From: M55B167 sp964406095
Lineage (GTDB): Bacteria > Verrucomicrobiota > Kiritimatiellia > RFP12 > UBA1067
Length of the DNA: 5,775 nucleotides
Reading direction: 5' to 3'
Assembly: GCA_964406095.1 (NCBI GenBank)
Contig: CAYOQJ010000083.1
Location: 1-5,775 of the forward strand
Part shown: in pieces, positions 1-5,775 of the stretch
Layout of the letters: each line of letters opens with the position of its first letter
Position numbering within the stretch: the first letter of the stretch is position 1
Program-made: the position numbers and the translations under genes
Notes under the pieces: model-generated
What the model saw: only the letters and a program-made list of their open reading frames with translations
What the model was told of the DNA's origin: nothing
The model's database searches: none

Positions 1-33
1 AGGTCATCGGTTCAAATCCGGTCCCCGCTACCA
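1..33 (+). tRNA. 3' end of a tRNA, probably initiator tRNA-Met (partial)
   Basis: The window opens inside a tRNA gene. AGGTC fits the end of the variable loop. A 5-bp T-stem follows (ATCGG 6-10 with CCGGT 18-22, one T-G wobble) around the T-loop TTCAAAT (11-17). Then come the 3' acceptor strand CCCCGCT (23-29), discriminator A (30) and an encoded CCA (31-33). The AGGTC, T-arm and CCCCGC pattern resembles bacterial initiator tRNA-Met, whose 5' strand is usually CGCGGGG. The anticodon lies outside the window, so the isotype is an inference; another tRNA with an AGCGGGG acceptor strand is possible. That this is a tRNA 3' end is nearly certain. Confidence 0.9.
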
Positions 34-121
34 ATTACGTTGATGCGGGGTCAAACCTAAAATTTAAAAATAAGGCCCCTGAGTTATTTCCGACGTTCAT
101 TATCCAGTTTTTCTGAGATAT

Positions 122-149
122 TTTCATCTCCATTTTTATGGGGGTGAAA
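122..149 (+). other. Stem-loop in the valS upstream region
   Basis: TTTCATCTCC (122-131) pairs with GGGGGTGAAA (140-149) to give a 10-bp stem with two G-U wobbles and an 8-base loop, ATTTTTAT. No U-tract follows it, so it is not a standard rho-independent terminator for the tRNA. It could be an RNA-processing or leader structure, or chance pairing. Its position between a tRNA and an aminoacyl-tRNA synthetase gene is the only contextual hint. Confidence 0.35.
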
Positions 150-240
150 TCAGATCACTCTGGGCTACTTAGTTGCACCAAACGGGAGATGCGTCCGCTG
201 GAAGGTGTGCAGATTTTTCGTATTTGTAAATGAGTGTCGC

Positions 241-269
241 TTGTGATTTAATACCGTCCCTCTCATATT
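241..269 (+). promoter_or_regulatory. Possible sigma-70-type promoter for valS
   Basis: TTGTGA (241-246) matches four of six bases of a -35 box. CATATT (264-269) matches four of six bases of a -10 box, and the spacing is 17 bases. Transcription would begin near 276, giving a leader of about 70 bases before the valS ATG at 347. Matches this weak occur by chance in AT-rich DNA, so this is only a candidate. valS could instead be read through from the tRNA. Confidence 0.25.
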
Positions 270-346
270 GTTATTCTTCCGATATGCAGATACAGAGTCC
301 TTGTGTGTTGCACGAGGTGTTTTAAACCAAACGATACGATTTAATT

Positions 347-3019
347 ATGGAAAAGCATTACGATCCGGGCAAGATTGAAAACAAGTGGTACGAGTGGTGG
401 GAGCAGAATGGGCATTTTCACTCCGATCCATCTGAGGGCGGTGAAAAGTTCAGTGTGGTTATTCCGCCGCCGAATGTCACCGGGATTCTGCACATGGGAC
501 ACGCCTTGAACAATACCGTTCAGGATGTTTTGGTACGCTGGAAACGTATGCAGGGATACAATGTTCTCTGGGTTCCCGGCACCGATCATGCTGGTATTGC
601 CACTCAGAATGTGGTAGAGAAATCGCTACGTACTGAAGGAACAACTCGAACCGAAGTGGGACGTGAAAAGTTTCTGGAGCGTGTCTGGCAGTGGCGCAGC
701 GAATATGGCGGCACTATCGTACGCCAGCTGCGGAAACTGGGGGCAAGCTGTGACTGGCAGCGTGAACGATTTACGATGGATGAAGGTCTCAGTGCCGCTG
801 TGACCGAGGTTTTTTGTCGTCTTTACGATGAGGATCTGATCTATCGCGGCAACTATATTGTCAACTGGTGCCCGCGTTGTCATACGGCTCTTTCTGATGA
901 GGAGAGTGAACACCAGGATGAGAACGGCAGACTCTGGCATATCCGTTATCCGGTTAAGGGTGGCGGAGAGCTTGTGGTGGCGACCACCAGACCTGAGACG
1001 ATGCTGGGAGATACGGCCGTGGCGGTTAATCCGGAGGATGAACGCTACAGGGATATGATCGGCAGAAAGGTTCTTCTGCCTCTGACCGACCGGGAGATAA
1101 CAATTATAGCTGATGACTATGTTGACCGTGAATTTGGTACCGGTGTTGTAAAGATGACGCCTGCGCATGATCCCAACGATTTTCAGGTGGGCAAACGTCA
1201 TAACCTTGAATTTTTGAATGTAATGAACGGTGACGGCACAATGAATGAGAGTGCTGGCAGATATGCTGGGATAGATCGTTTTGAGTGTCGTAAACAGGTG
1301 GTGGCCGACCTGGATAAGCAGGGTTTACTGGTAAGGATTGATGAGCACCGTCACGCTGTAGGTCATTGCTACCGCTGCGATACGGTAGTGGAACCGCGGT
1401 TGTCGCAGCAGTGGTTTGTCAGAATGAAACCGCTGGCGCAGCCTGCGCTGGAGGCGGTACGTTCCGGGAAGATCAAATTTTCACCGCAACGTTGGGAGAA
1501 AACCTATTTCGAGTGGCTGGAAAATATACGTGACTGGTGCATATCAAGACAGATATGGTGGGGGCATCGCATCCCAGTTTACACCTGCGCAGACTGCCAT
1601 CTCGAGTGGGCGGCACGCGCAACACCGGATTGCTGTCCGCAATGCGAATCGCTCAGAATCACACAGGATGAGGATGTGCTTGACACATGGTTCTCTTCCT
1701 GGCTCTGGCCTTTCAGTACTCTGGGCTGGCCGGAAAAAAGTGCGGAACTCGACTTCTATTATCCTACGAACGATCTTGTCACTGCGCCGGAGATTATCTT
1801 CTTCTGGGTTGCACGTATGATCATGGCTGGATTGAAATTCATGGGGGATATCCCCTTTGAAAATGTCTATCTGCATGGTACAGTACGCGATGATCAGGGG
1901 CGCAAAATGAGCAAGAGTTTGGGCAATTCGATTGATCCGCTTGATATCATTGAGCAGTACAGTGCCGATAGTCTGCGTTTCAGCCTGATGCAGATAACCT
2001 CCACCGGCATGGATGTCTATGTGAACACGGAGAAATTTGAGATCGGACGTAACTTTGCCACTAAAATATGGAACGCCGCACGTTTCATGCGCATGCAGAT
2101 GGGTAATGAATGCGATATCGATACGCAGGCGACAGCAGTCGGGAAACTGAATTTTGAAACCGCTTTGTTGCGTCCGGATGACTGCCACATGCTGGCAATG
2201 TGCAACTGGTATATCGTTGATATTACCGGGCATCTGGAGAAGTATCGGCTGCAGGACGGCGCACTGGCAATCTATGATTTTATCTGGAATCAATTCTGTG
2301 ACTGGTATTTGGAGTATGCCAAGCTCGATCTAAATGGCGATGATCAACAACGTCGTCGACAGGTGCTTGTTATTATGAATTATGTTTTTGCCCAGGCACT
2401 TAAACTTCTGCACCCGTATATGCCCTTTTTAACTGAGGAGCTGTGGCACCAAATGAAGTTTGGTACGGCGGACGAAACAATCATGAAGGCTCTTTGGCCC
2501 ACCCCTTTCAACAACGATCAGATGACAGAGTGGGGTCTCAACGATGCCATTGTAACCTATGTTGATGCAAAGAGGGAGCTGATAACCGCTGGACGTGCCT
2601 TGCGCTCCGACTATAACATCGCACCCTCAAAGTTCACCGATTTCATCATCGAAGCGGTCGATCATGAAGTTGCCGCTGAGTTGCAGAATGATCTCGAATG
2701 CCTGAAACGGATGCTGCGCGCGGAAAGTGTGGAAATAACTGTTGGTGGTCAACGTGCCATGCCGGGCACACTGAGTAAACTCGGAACTATATATTTGCCG
2801 CTCGAAGGGTTGGTCGACATCGATGCAGAACGCGAGCGAGTCCGGAGTGAGATTGAGAAGAACCGCGGATTCCTTAAAACCGTGCACTCCAAACTTGGCA
2901 ATGAACGTTTTGTGAACAATGCGCCGACGGAGGTGGTTGAACAGCAGCGCGAACGTAAAGTTGAATTGGAGCAGACCATCGCCCGGCTTGAGAAGCTTTT
3001 GATCAGTTTCGGTGGGTGA
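347..3019 (+). CDS. valS: Valyl-tRNA synthetase (ValRS), complete
   Basis: A class I aminoacyl-tRNA synthetase that joins valine to tRNA-Val with ATP in the cytoplasm and hydrolyses mischarged Thr-tRNA-Val. The 890-residue length is normal for bacterial ValRS. The HIGH signature is HMGH (49-52) in PPNVTGILHMGHAL, and KMSKS is at 520-524. GTDHAGIATQ (78-87) belongs to the catalytic fold. The CP1 editing domain shows TTRPETMLGDTAVAV (213-227) and FGTGVVKMTPAHDPNDF (263-279). Cysteine pairs at 175/178 and 341/344, and a C414-C417/C430-C433 set, resemble zinc knuckles. DVLDTWFSS (443-451) and WPFSTLGWP (454-462) are family motifs. The anticodon-binding helical region runs roughly 610-760. The charged C-terminal helical arm (about 825-890) is the ValRS coiled coil that contacts tRNA. 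The start fits the family N-terminus, although no good SD precedes it. No frameshift or missing motif is seen. Confidence 0.98.
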   Translation: MEKHYDPGKIENKWYEWWEQNGHFHSDPSEGGEKFSVVIPPPNVTGILHMGHALNNTVQDVLVRWKRMQGYNVLWVPGTDHAGIATQNVVEKSLRTEGTTRTEVGREKFLERVWQWRSEYGGTIVRQLRKLGASCDWQRERFTMDEGLSAAVTEVFCRLYDEDLIYRGNYIVNWCPRCHTALSDEESEHQDENGRLWHIRYPVKGGGELVVATTRPETMLGDTAVAVNPEDERYRDMIGRKVLLPLTDREITIIADDYVDREFGTGVVKMTPAHDPNDFQVGKRHNLEFLNVMNGDGTMNESAGRYAGIDRFECRKQVVADLDKQGLLVRIDEHRHAVGHCYRCDTVVEPRLSQQWFVRMKPLAQPALEAVRSGKIKFSPQRWEKTYFEWLENIRDWCISRQIWWGHRIPVYTCADCHLEWAARATPDCCPQCESLRITQDEDVLDTWFSSWLWPFSTLGWPEKSAELDFYYPTNDLVTAPEIIFFWVARMIMAGLKFMGDIPFENVYLHGTVRDDQGRKMSKSLGNSIDPLDIIEQYSADSLRFSLMQITSTGMDVYVNTEKFEIGRNFATKIWNAARFMRMQMGNECDIDTQATAVGKLNFETALLRPDDCHMLAMCNWYIVDITGHLEKYRLQDGALAIYDFIWNQFCDWYLEYAKLDLNGDDQQRRRQVLVIMNYVFAQALKLLHPYMPFLTEELWHQMKFGTADETIMKALWPTPFNNDQMTEWGLNDAIVTYVDAKRELITAGRALRSDYNIAPSKFTDFIIEAVDHEVAAELQNDLECLKRMLRAESVEITVGGQRAMPGTLSKLGTIYLPLEGLVDIDAERERVRSEIEKNRGFLKTVHSKLGNERFVNNAPTEVVEQQRERKVELEQTIARLEKLLISFGG

Positions 3020-3123
3020 AACCGCTTGCGTACGTGAGTGGAGGTTTAACACTGTATTGCCGCCGCCGCCCGACCCGTCAGTGTGTGGTTCTGGAATAAA
3101 AGCAAGAAAGGGTCGATTTCTGC

Positions 3124-3369
3124 ATGAAAGTTATCTTAAAACGGAATCGAGAGTACTCTGTGCTGCGCAGACATCCCTGGATTTTTTCGGGAGCACTCGC
3201 TGCTGTTGAGGGTGATCCTGAGGTCGGTGAAAATGTAGCAGTCATAGACAGCGAAGGGGAACTACTTGGAGCTGGTGCCTACTCTCCCCATTCGCAGATA
3301 CGGGTGCGCATGTGGAGTTTCGACCCGGATGCAGGTAATGGAAGCTCCGTTCCGTCATCACCGCCATGA
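3124..3369 (+). CDS. rlmI: 23S rRNA m5C1962 methyltransferase RlmI, N-terminal fragment
   Basis: RlmI uses S-adenosylmethionine to methylate a cytosine (C1962 in E. coli numbering) of 23S rRNA. Residues 1-71 match the N-terminal PUA-type RNA-binding domain: LLRRHPWVFSG-like VLRRHPWIFSG (13-23), then GAYSPHSQIRVRMWSFDPD (51-69), as in the E. coli protein. The full protein is about 396 residues, so the whole methyltransferase domain is missing. After about residue 71 (base 3336) the reading runs into antisense of the opposing gene and stops after ten unrelated residues at 3367-3369. AAAGGG (3107-3112) is a plausible ribosome binding site about 11 bases before the ATG. The gene lies 104 bases after valS on the same strand, so co-transcription is possible. 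As it stands the product would be inactive. I believe the gene is intact in the source genome and cut by the junction described at 3322-3337. Confidence 0.85.
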   Translation: MKVILKRNREYSVLRRHPWIFSGALAAVEGDPEVGENVAVIDSEGELLGAGAYSPHSQIRVRMWSFDPDAGNGSSVPSSPP

Positions 3370-5342
3370 AGTTCTCGTCCAGCGCCTGGATCTGAAGCGG
3401 CACGCCGGAAGGAACCCGCACCACGACCGAACCGTCCGGCTCGACCGGCACCGTACCCAGAAGCCGCTTCGGCGCGCCGTTGTGGACGGCTCCGGAAGGC
3501 CGAGGTCCCTCGACGATCGGCTTCGGCAGGATTTCGTTGAAGCGCAGATGCTTGATCTGCCCGCGCTTGAGAATCTTCTCGGGATCGTTGCGCGTGAGAT
3601 TCACATCCTGGATCATGTAGACACCGCTCTGCGCATCCTCGCCTTTCGGTTTTCTGGGCAGGGTCGACGACAACACCGGCGGTCTTTCGCGCGCCGCGAT
3701 GGGAATCGGCGAGAAACAGGCGTTCTGCGGATCCACGAAAACAGGCTCGCGTCCACCCAGATCGTCGCACAGAAAGATGGCCCACGGTTTGTCCGGCGGC
3801 ACGCTGCCCTGTCCCCATACGCTCGTCGGCGAATAGGACGCGAAGAACAGATGCTCGTCGAGCGGATACGGCGTGCAGAAATGCCCCCCCCGTGCCATGG
3901 CCGCATTCATCCGATTCGGGATACTTGACCTCGGGCGTCATGCGCGTCACGGGATCGGTTCCGTTCTCTCCCTTGGTCGTATCGATCAGCATCACCGTTC
4001 CCGCATGAAAATTGTGATGCCCCGTTCCGGTCGCCATCACTTTTGTGGTGCCGGGAACCGGAAGCGCCTCGGAAATCATAAGCGGATAAATCGTGTCGTT
4101 CCCGTAGTAATGCGAGATCATCGTGCCGTCGGGACGTTTCCACCAAAGTTTATGGAACTCCATTTCATGGCGGTCGATGTATTCCCAGCGCGTGAAAAGA
4201 ATCCGTCCGTCCGGCAATACCGATGGCGTGGTTTCGTTTTCGGAGCCGAACGAAAGCTGACGGATGTCGTCCCCGTCTTCGTCGCACCGGTAGAGCAGCA
4301 GCGAGGGCGTATAACGCGGACCGTGGCAGCGGCCGAAACACTGCGCCCGCGTCGAAACGAAGGCCAACCCGCCGTCCGGCAGATAGTGCGGATCGCAATC
4401 CTCGATCATCACGGTCTGGCGGTCGTACCAGGTCTCGAACGTGTCGCGGGCCGTACCGGTGAGCTGACGCAACCCCTTGCCGTTCACGCCGACCTCGTAC
4501 AGGAAGAACCGCCACAACGCATTGGTCGTCGGCGTATGGTCGGCATAGGCGAAGGCGATCTTCTTGCCGTCGTACGAAAGCGCGGGCTTTGAATAGGCTC
4601 CGGGCGGAAGCGTGCCTTCGCACAGAACTTTCTGCTTCGGCGAACCGCTCTGCCAGTCGGTCAGCACGGTCAATCCCGGCCCGATGCGGCTATGACGGCC
4701 CAGATACTGGTCGCAGTTGTGCGGATAGGTCGTTGGCGGGTTCTTGTTGACGAGCAGTTTTTCGAACTGAAGTTTCGGATGGGTAAACAGAATCGCTCGA
4801 CGGACGGCATAGGCCCGGCGGAACAGATCCCCTCCCGTCGGCACATTCGTAACGGACAACGCGTTTTGAACCGCCGTTTCCACGGCAGTCAGCTCAGCCA
4901 ACTGGTCAGCGGTGACCTTTCCTTTATTGGTCCTGACGAACTCAACCGTTTTCCGCGCGAGTTCCGCACGTTTGCGCGCCTGATCCAGATAAAACCACTC
5001 GCGGATGCCGGAGGCCGTCTCCTTCGTCACGGGCGACTTGAACAAAACCTGCGCCTTCGGTTTAATGTCGGCCGGACAGTGATCCAGATATTTGCGGGCA
5101 AGCCGTTCGGGCCAGTTCGCCCCCAGATTGAAAGTGTGGTGCTTGTTCCAGATGTCCAACTGCGTCCGCTCGATGAAAAGTTCCGCCAGTTTTTCCGGCG
5201 TGTCGCAGACGACCAGAACCTCTTCGTTCCCCTTGCGGTTATCCAATCCGATCTGCGCCAGCTCCTGCCACCACGGCACTGTTTCCGCCGCGAACAGAAC
5301 CACCGGCAGGAAAAACCCGGCAAGGCATCCGATTCCCCTCAT
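3279..5342 (-). CDS. Secreted HzsA-like / TolB-like beta-propeller protein, frameshifted after residue 486
   Basis: Probably exported: residues 1-19 form a signal peptide (MRGIG, a hydrophobic stretch, then LFAAE). Residues 25-165 are mostly helical. LLVNKNPPTTYPHNCDQYLG (196-215) leads into a propeller with repeats such as KPALSYDGKKIAFAY (252-266), DCDPHYLPDGGLAFVSTR (315-332), LYRCDEDGDDIRQLSF (350-365) and PSVLPDGRILFTRWEYIDR (373-391). This layout matches proteins annotated as hydrazine synthase alpha-subunit-like, common in Planctomycetes and relatives outside anammox bacteria; their biochemical role is unknown. Residues 335-340 (CFGRCH) form a C-x3-C-H motif that could bind metal or haem. 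AGGGGA (5348-5353) is a good ribosome binding site five bases before the ATG. It is third in an apparent operon after a sulfatase and a small ORF. After residue 486 this frame becomes arginine-rich nonsense; the true continuation is in the next frame (3323-3883). Hydrazine synthesis itself is not implied. Confidence 0.85.
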   Translation of the reverse strand: MRGIGCLAGFFLPVVLFAAETVPWWQELAQIGLDNRKGNEEVLVVCDTPEKLAELFIERTQLDIWNKHHTFNLGANWPERLARKYLDHCPADIKPKAQVLFKSPVTKETASGIREWFYLDQARKRAELARKTVEFVRTNKGKVTADQLAELTAVETAVQNALSVTNVPTGGDLFRRAYAVRRAILFTHPKLQFEKLLVNKNPPTTYPHNCDQYLGRHSRIGPGLTVLTDWQSGSPKQKVLCEGTLPPGAYSKPALSYDGKKIAFAYADHTPTTNALWRFFLYEVGVNGKGLRQLTGTARDTFETWYDRQTVMIEDCDPHYLPDGGLAFVSTRAQCFGRCHGPRYTPSLLLYRCDEDGDDIRQLSFGSENETTPSVLPDGRILFTRWEYIDRHEMEFHKLWWKRPDGTMISHYYGNDTIYPLMISEALPVPGTTKVMATGTGHHNFHAGTVMLIDTTKGENGTDPVTRMTPEVKYPESDECGHGTGGAFLHAVSARRASVLRVLFADERMGTGQRAAGQTVGHLSVRRSGWTRACFRGSAERLFLADSHRGARKTAGVVVDPAQKTERRGCAERCLHDPGCESHAQRSREDSQARADQASALQRNPAEADRRGTSAFRSRPQRRAEAASGYGAGRAGRFGRGAGSFRRAASDPGAGRELHGGDDGTELPLPASGSKLHMRTRICEWGE
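3322..3337. other. Junction between rlmI and the opposing HzsA-like gene
   Basis: On the plus strand, RlmI similarity runs through SFDPDA, ending near 3333. On the minus strand, HzsA-like similarity runs through RSFHYLHPG, ending at 3323. The overlapping bases, roughly ACCCGGATGCAGGTA, fit both proteins, as expected when two unrelated sequences join at a short shared stretch. GC content rises sharply to the right of it. No inverted repeat, target duplication, transposase or attachment site is visible here. An assembly chimera or a microhomology-mediated rearrangement are the two main explanations. Confidence 0.7.
3884..3891 (-). repeat. Run of eight G that breaks the HzsA-like reading frame
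   Basis: The plus strand shows eight C; the coding strand shows eight G after CATGGCAC. With seven G the frame would read GHGTGG directly into HFCTPYPLDE, joining two family-like segments without loss. With eight G the frame is shifted by +1. A single homopolymer miscall, a real mutation, slippage during expression and phase variation are all possible; I favour a sequencing error or a simple mutation. Confidence 0.85.
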
Positions 5343-5344
5343 CG

Positions 5345-5488
5345 TTATCCCCTTTTTGATTGTTCGGTGTGTGTATGCAACGCTTCGGCTTTGACCGCGG
5401 AATACGCTTCGAGGCGAATGCCGCGGATGAGTTCTTCGAATCCGTCGCCGCTAACGCTGATGCCGCCGACGTGGGCGAATGTCTTCAT
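5345..5488 (-). CDS. Small protein of 47 residues between sulfatase and HzsA-like genes
   Basis: I do not recognise this protein. It begins MKTFAHVGGISVSGDGF, continues ELIRGIRLEAYSAVKAEALH and ends TEQSKRG. It has no signal peptide, membrane segment or cysteine. Residues about 17-38 could form an amphipathic helix. Its ATG overlaps the sulfatase stop (ATGA, 5485-5488), and its stop is two bases before the ATG of the HzsA-like gene. GAAAGGA (5497-5503) lies eight bases before the start. It fills the gap between the two genes, which argues for translation coupled to both. It could instead be a decayed remnant of a longer gene, or a leader whose translation exposes the next ribosome binding site. 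Confidence 0.6.
   Translation of the reverse strand: MKTFAHVGGISVSGDGFEELIRGIRLEAYSAVKAEALHTHTEQSKRG
5349..5353 (-). promoter_or_regulatory. Ribosome binding site fixing the HzsA-like start
   Basis: AGGGG on the minus strand (with A at 5348 extending it to AGGGGA) sits five bases before the ATG at 5340-5342 and inside the last codons of the small ORF. A ribosome finishing the small ORF would stop almost on the next start, so the two are likely translationally coupled. The site supports this ATG, which is directly followed by a signal peptide. Confidence 0.7.
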
Positions 5489-5775
5489 TTGTTCCGTCCT
5501 TTCACGTCTCGTTCCAAGGCTTGGAGTTCTTTATGCAGGGCATTTCCAAGCGTTGAAAACTCCGACATCCGGTTTGTCGTCTCGCCGATGTCCTCGGCCA
5601 GGTTGTAAAGTTCGGGCGGTCTGTCGCCGTTCTGGATGAGTTTCCACGGCCCCTTCCGGAGCGCGCGCCATTGATAGAAGAACCACGCCACGGCGCGTTC
5701 GGCGATCGGCTTGCCGTGGAAAAGCAGCGGCAGCAGGCTGACGCCGTCCAACGCATCGGCGCTTCCGGGCGGCGG
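5485..5775 (-). CDS. Sulfatase, C-terminal end (partial)
   Basis: These are the last 96 codons of an arylsulfatase-type enzyme of the alkaline phosphatase fold; the N-terminal part lies beyond the window. LDGVSLLPLL near the start, then the RALRKGPWKLIQNG stretch and PPELYNLAEDIGETTN, are the usual closing motifs of bacterial S1-type sulfatases, where a short beta-sheet subdomain lies after the active-site domain. The catalytic Cys/Ser (C-x-P-x-R, matured to formylglycine) and the metal ligands are not in view, so activity and substrate cannot be judged. Many such enzymes are exported and remove sulfate from polysaccharides, but the signal peptide is also out of view. The stop TGA (5485-5487) overlaps the start of the small ORF. 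The apparent start at 5751 (TTG) is internal, since the frame stays open to the window edge. Confidence 0.9.
   Translation of the reverse strand, partial: PPPGSADALDGVSLLPLLFHGKPIAERAVAWFFYQWRALRKGPWKLIQNGDRPPELYNLAEDIGETTNRMSEFSTLGNALHKELQALERDVKGRNK

Larger units (their letters stand above)
34..346 (+). other. Intergenic leader between the tRNA and valS
   Basis: This 313-base stretch has no convincing gene. Its first part is AT-rich. It contains a hairpin (122-149) and a possible promoter (241-269), listed separately. The longest plausible small ORF (138-233, 31 codons) has no ribosome binding site. I see no T-box-like sequence, no run of valine codons typical of an attenuator, and no strong rho-independent terminator after the tRNA. 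The bases just before the valS ATG are AT-rich (GATTTAATT), and the only purine-rich SD-like sequence, GAGGTG at 314-319, is about 27 bases upstream, too far to serve that ATG. Confidence 0.6.
3242..3910 (-). pseudogene. HzsA-like protein, C-terminal part in the shifted frame (truncated)
   Basis: This frame continues the protein that starts at 5342, after the run of eight G at 3884-3891. The family-like sequence begins at HFCTPYPLDEHLFFASYSP (from 3883) and ends at RSFHYLHPG (3323), about 187 residues. It covers the last propeller blades (for example WAIFLCDDLGGREPVF) and then a beta-rich region with GAVHNGAPKRLLGTVPVEPD and QALDENFMAVMTERSF. Related proteins usually continue after the YLxPG stretch with a glutamate and a C-x-x-C-H-type motif. 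Here the sequence instead becomes antisense of rlmI (residues RNSTCAP onward), so the C-terminus is lost at the junction. The ATG at 3910 is probably internal and not a real start. Confidence 0.75.

Noticed and set aside
1..33. tRNA 3' end as an integration site (att) for a mobile element
   Set aside because: No integrase, no second copy of the tRNA end and no mobile-element genes are seen in the window; valS follows as an ordinary neighbour.
115..137. Rho-independent terminator after the tRNA (GAGAT/ATCTC followed by five T)
   Set aside because: The stem is only 5 bp and AT-rich, and it competes with the stronger 122-149 stem. Too weak to call.
138..233. Possible 31-codon ORF in the valS leader
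   Set aside because: No Shine-Dalgarno precedes its ATG, the start lies in the loop and stem of the hairpin, and the peptide has no valine-rich run that would suggest an attenuator.
34..346. T-box riboswitch controlling valS
   Set aside because: I find no conserved T-box sequence (AGGGTGG-ACCGCG type) and no following terminator hairpin with a U-run.
626..2293. Minus-strand open frames inside valS (626-1201, 1544-2293)
   Set aside because: valS is intact and fully recognisable on the plus strand across this range. The antisense translations have no family features or ribosome binding sites.
3059..3070. GCC repeat (four units) between valS and rlmI
   Set aside because: Too short to be meaningful; chance repeats like this are common.
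3279..5342. Part of an anammox hydrazine synthase
   Set aside because: Only alpha-subunit-like similarity is present, with no beta or gamma subunit genes. The sulfatase context fits the broad PVC family, not anammox metabolism.
3266..5639. Long plus-strand open frames (3266-3928, 3873-4592, 4692-5639)
   Set aside because: They lie antisense to the HzsA-like, small ORF and sulfatase genes. Their translations are arginine-rich with no recognisable motif, which is typical of shadow frames in GC-rich coding DNA.

Overview
The window reads as a bacterial chromosome or metagenome contig made of two blocks that do not belong together in the usual way. The left block (about 1-3330, plus strand) is housekeeping: the 3' end of a tRNA (probably initiator tRNA-Met), a 313-base leader, a complete valyl-tRNA synthetase gene (valS), and the first ~71 codons of rlmI, a 23S rRNA cytosine methyltransferase. 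The right block (about 3323-5775, minus strand) is a compact accessory operon. In its own reading direction it holds the C-terminal end of a sulfatase, an overlapping 47-residue small ORF, and a large secreted beta-propeller protein of the HzsA-like (hydrazine synthase alpha-subunit-like / TolB-like) type.

The two blocks meet at about 3322-3337. There, both rlmI and the HzsA-like gene stop matching their families while pointing towards each other, and they share about a dozen bases (CCCGGATGCAGG region) that fit both genes. GC content also changes: hand-counted 60-base lines give about 47-53% in the left block and about 57-73% in the right block. The simplest readings are an assembly chimera of two genomes or a rearrangement at a microhomology. 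The sequence alone cannot decide between them. A run of eight G (minus strand, 3884-3891) also breaks the HzsA-like gene by +1. Removing one G restores a continuous protein of about 673 residues up to the junction.

Sulfatase genes beside secreted HzsA-like propeller proteins suggest the PVC group (Planctomycetota, Verrucomicrobiota, Kiritimatiellota, Lentisphaerota), at least for the right block. This is inferred from gene content, not from a search. The left block carries no clear taxonomic mark.

Working picture: the left block supplies translation functions (tRNA, Val-tRNA charging, rRNA modification). The right block looks like part of an extracytoplasmic sulfated-glycan gene set. The small ORF is packed so tightly between its neighbours (ATGA overlap upstream, 2-base gap downstream, own Shine-Dalgarno) that it is probably translated. 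I do not recognise its family.
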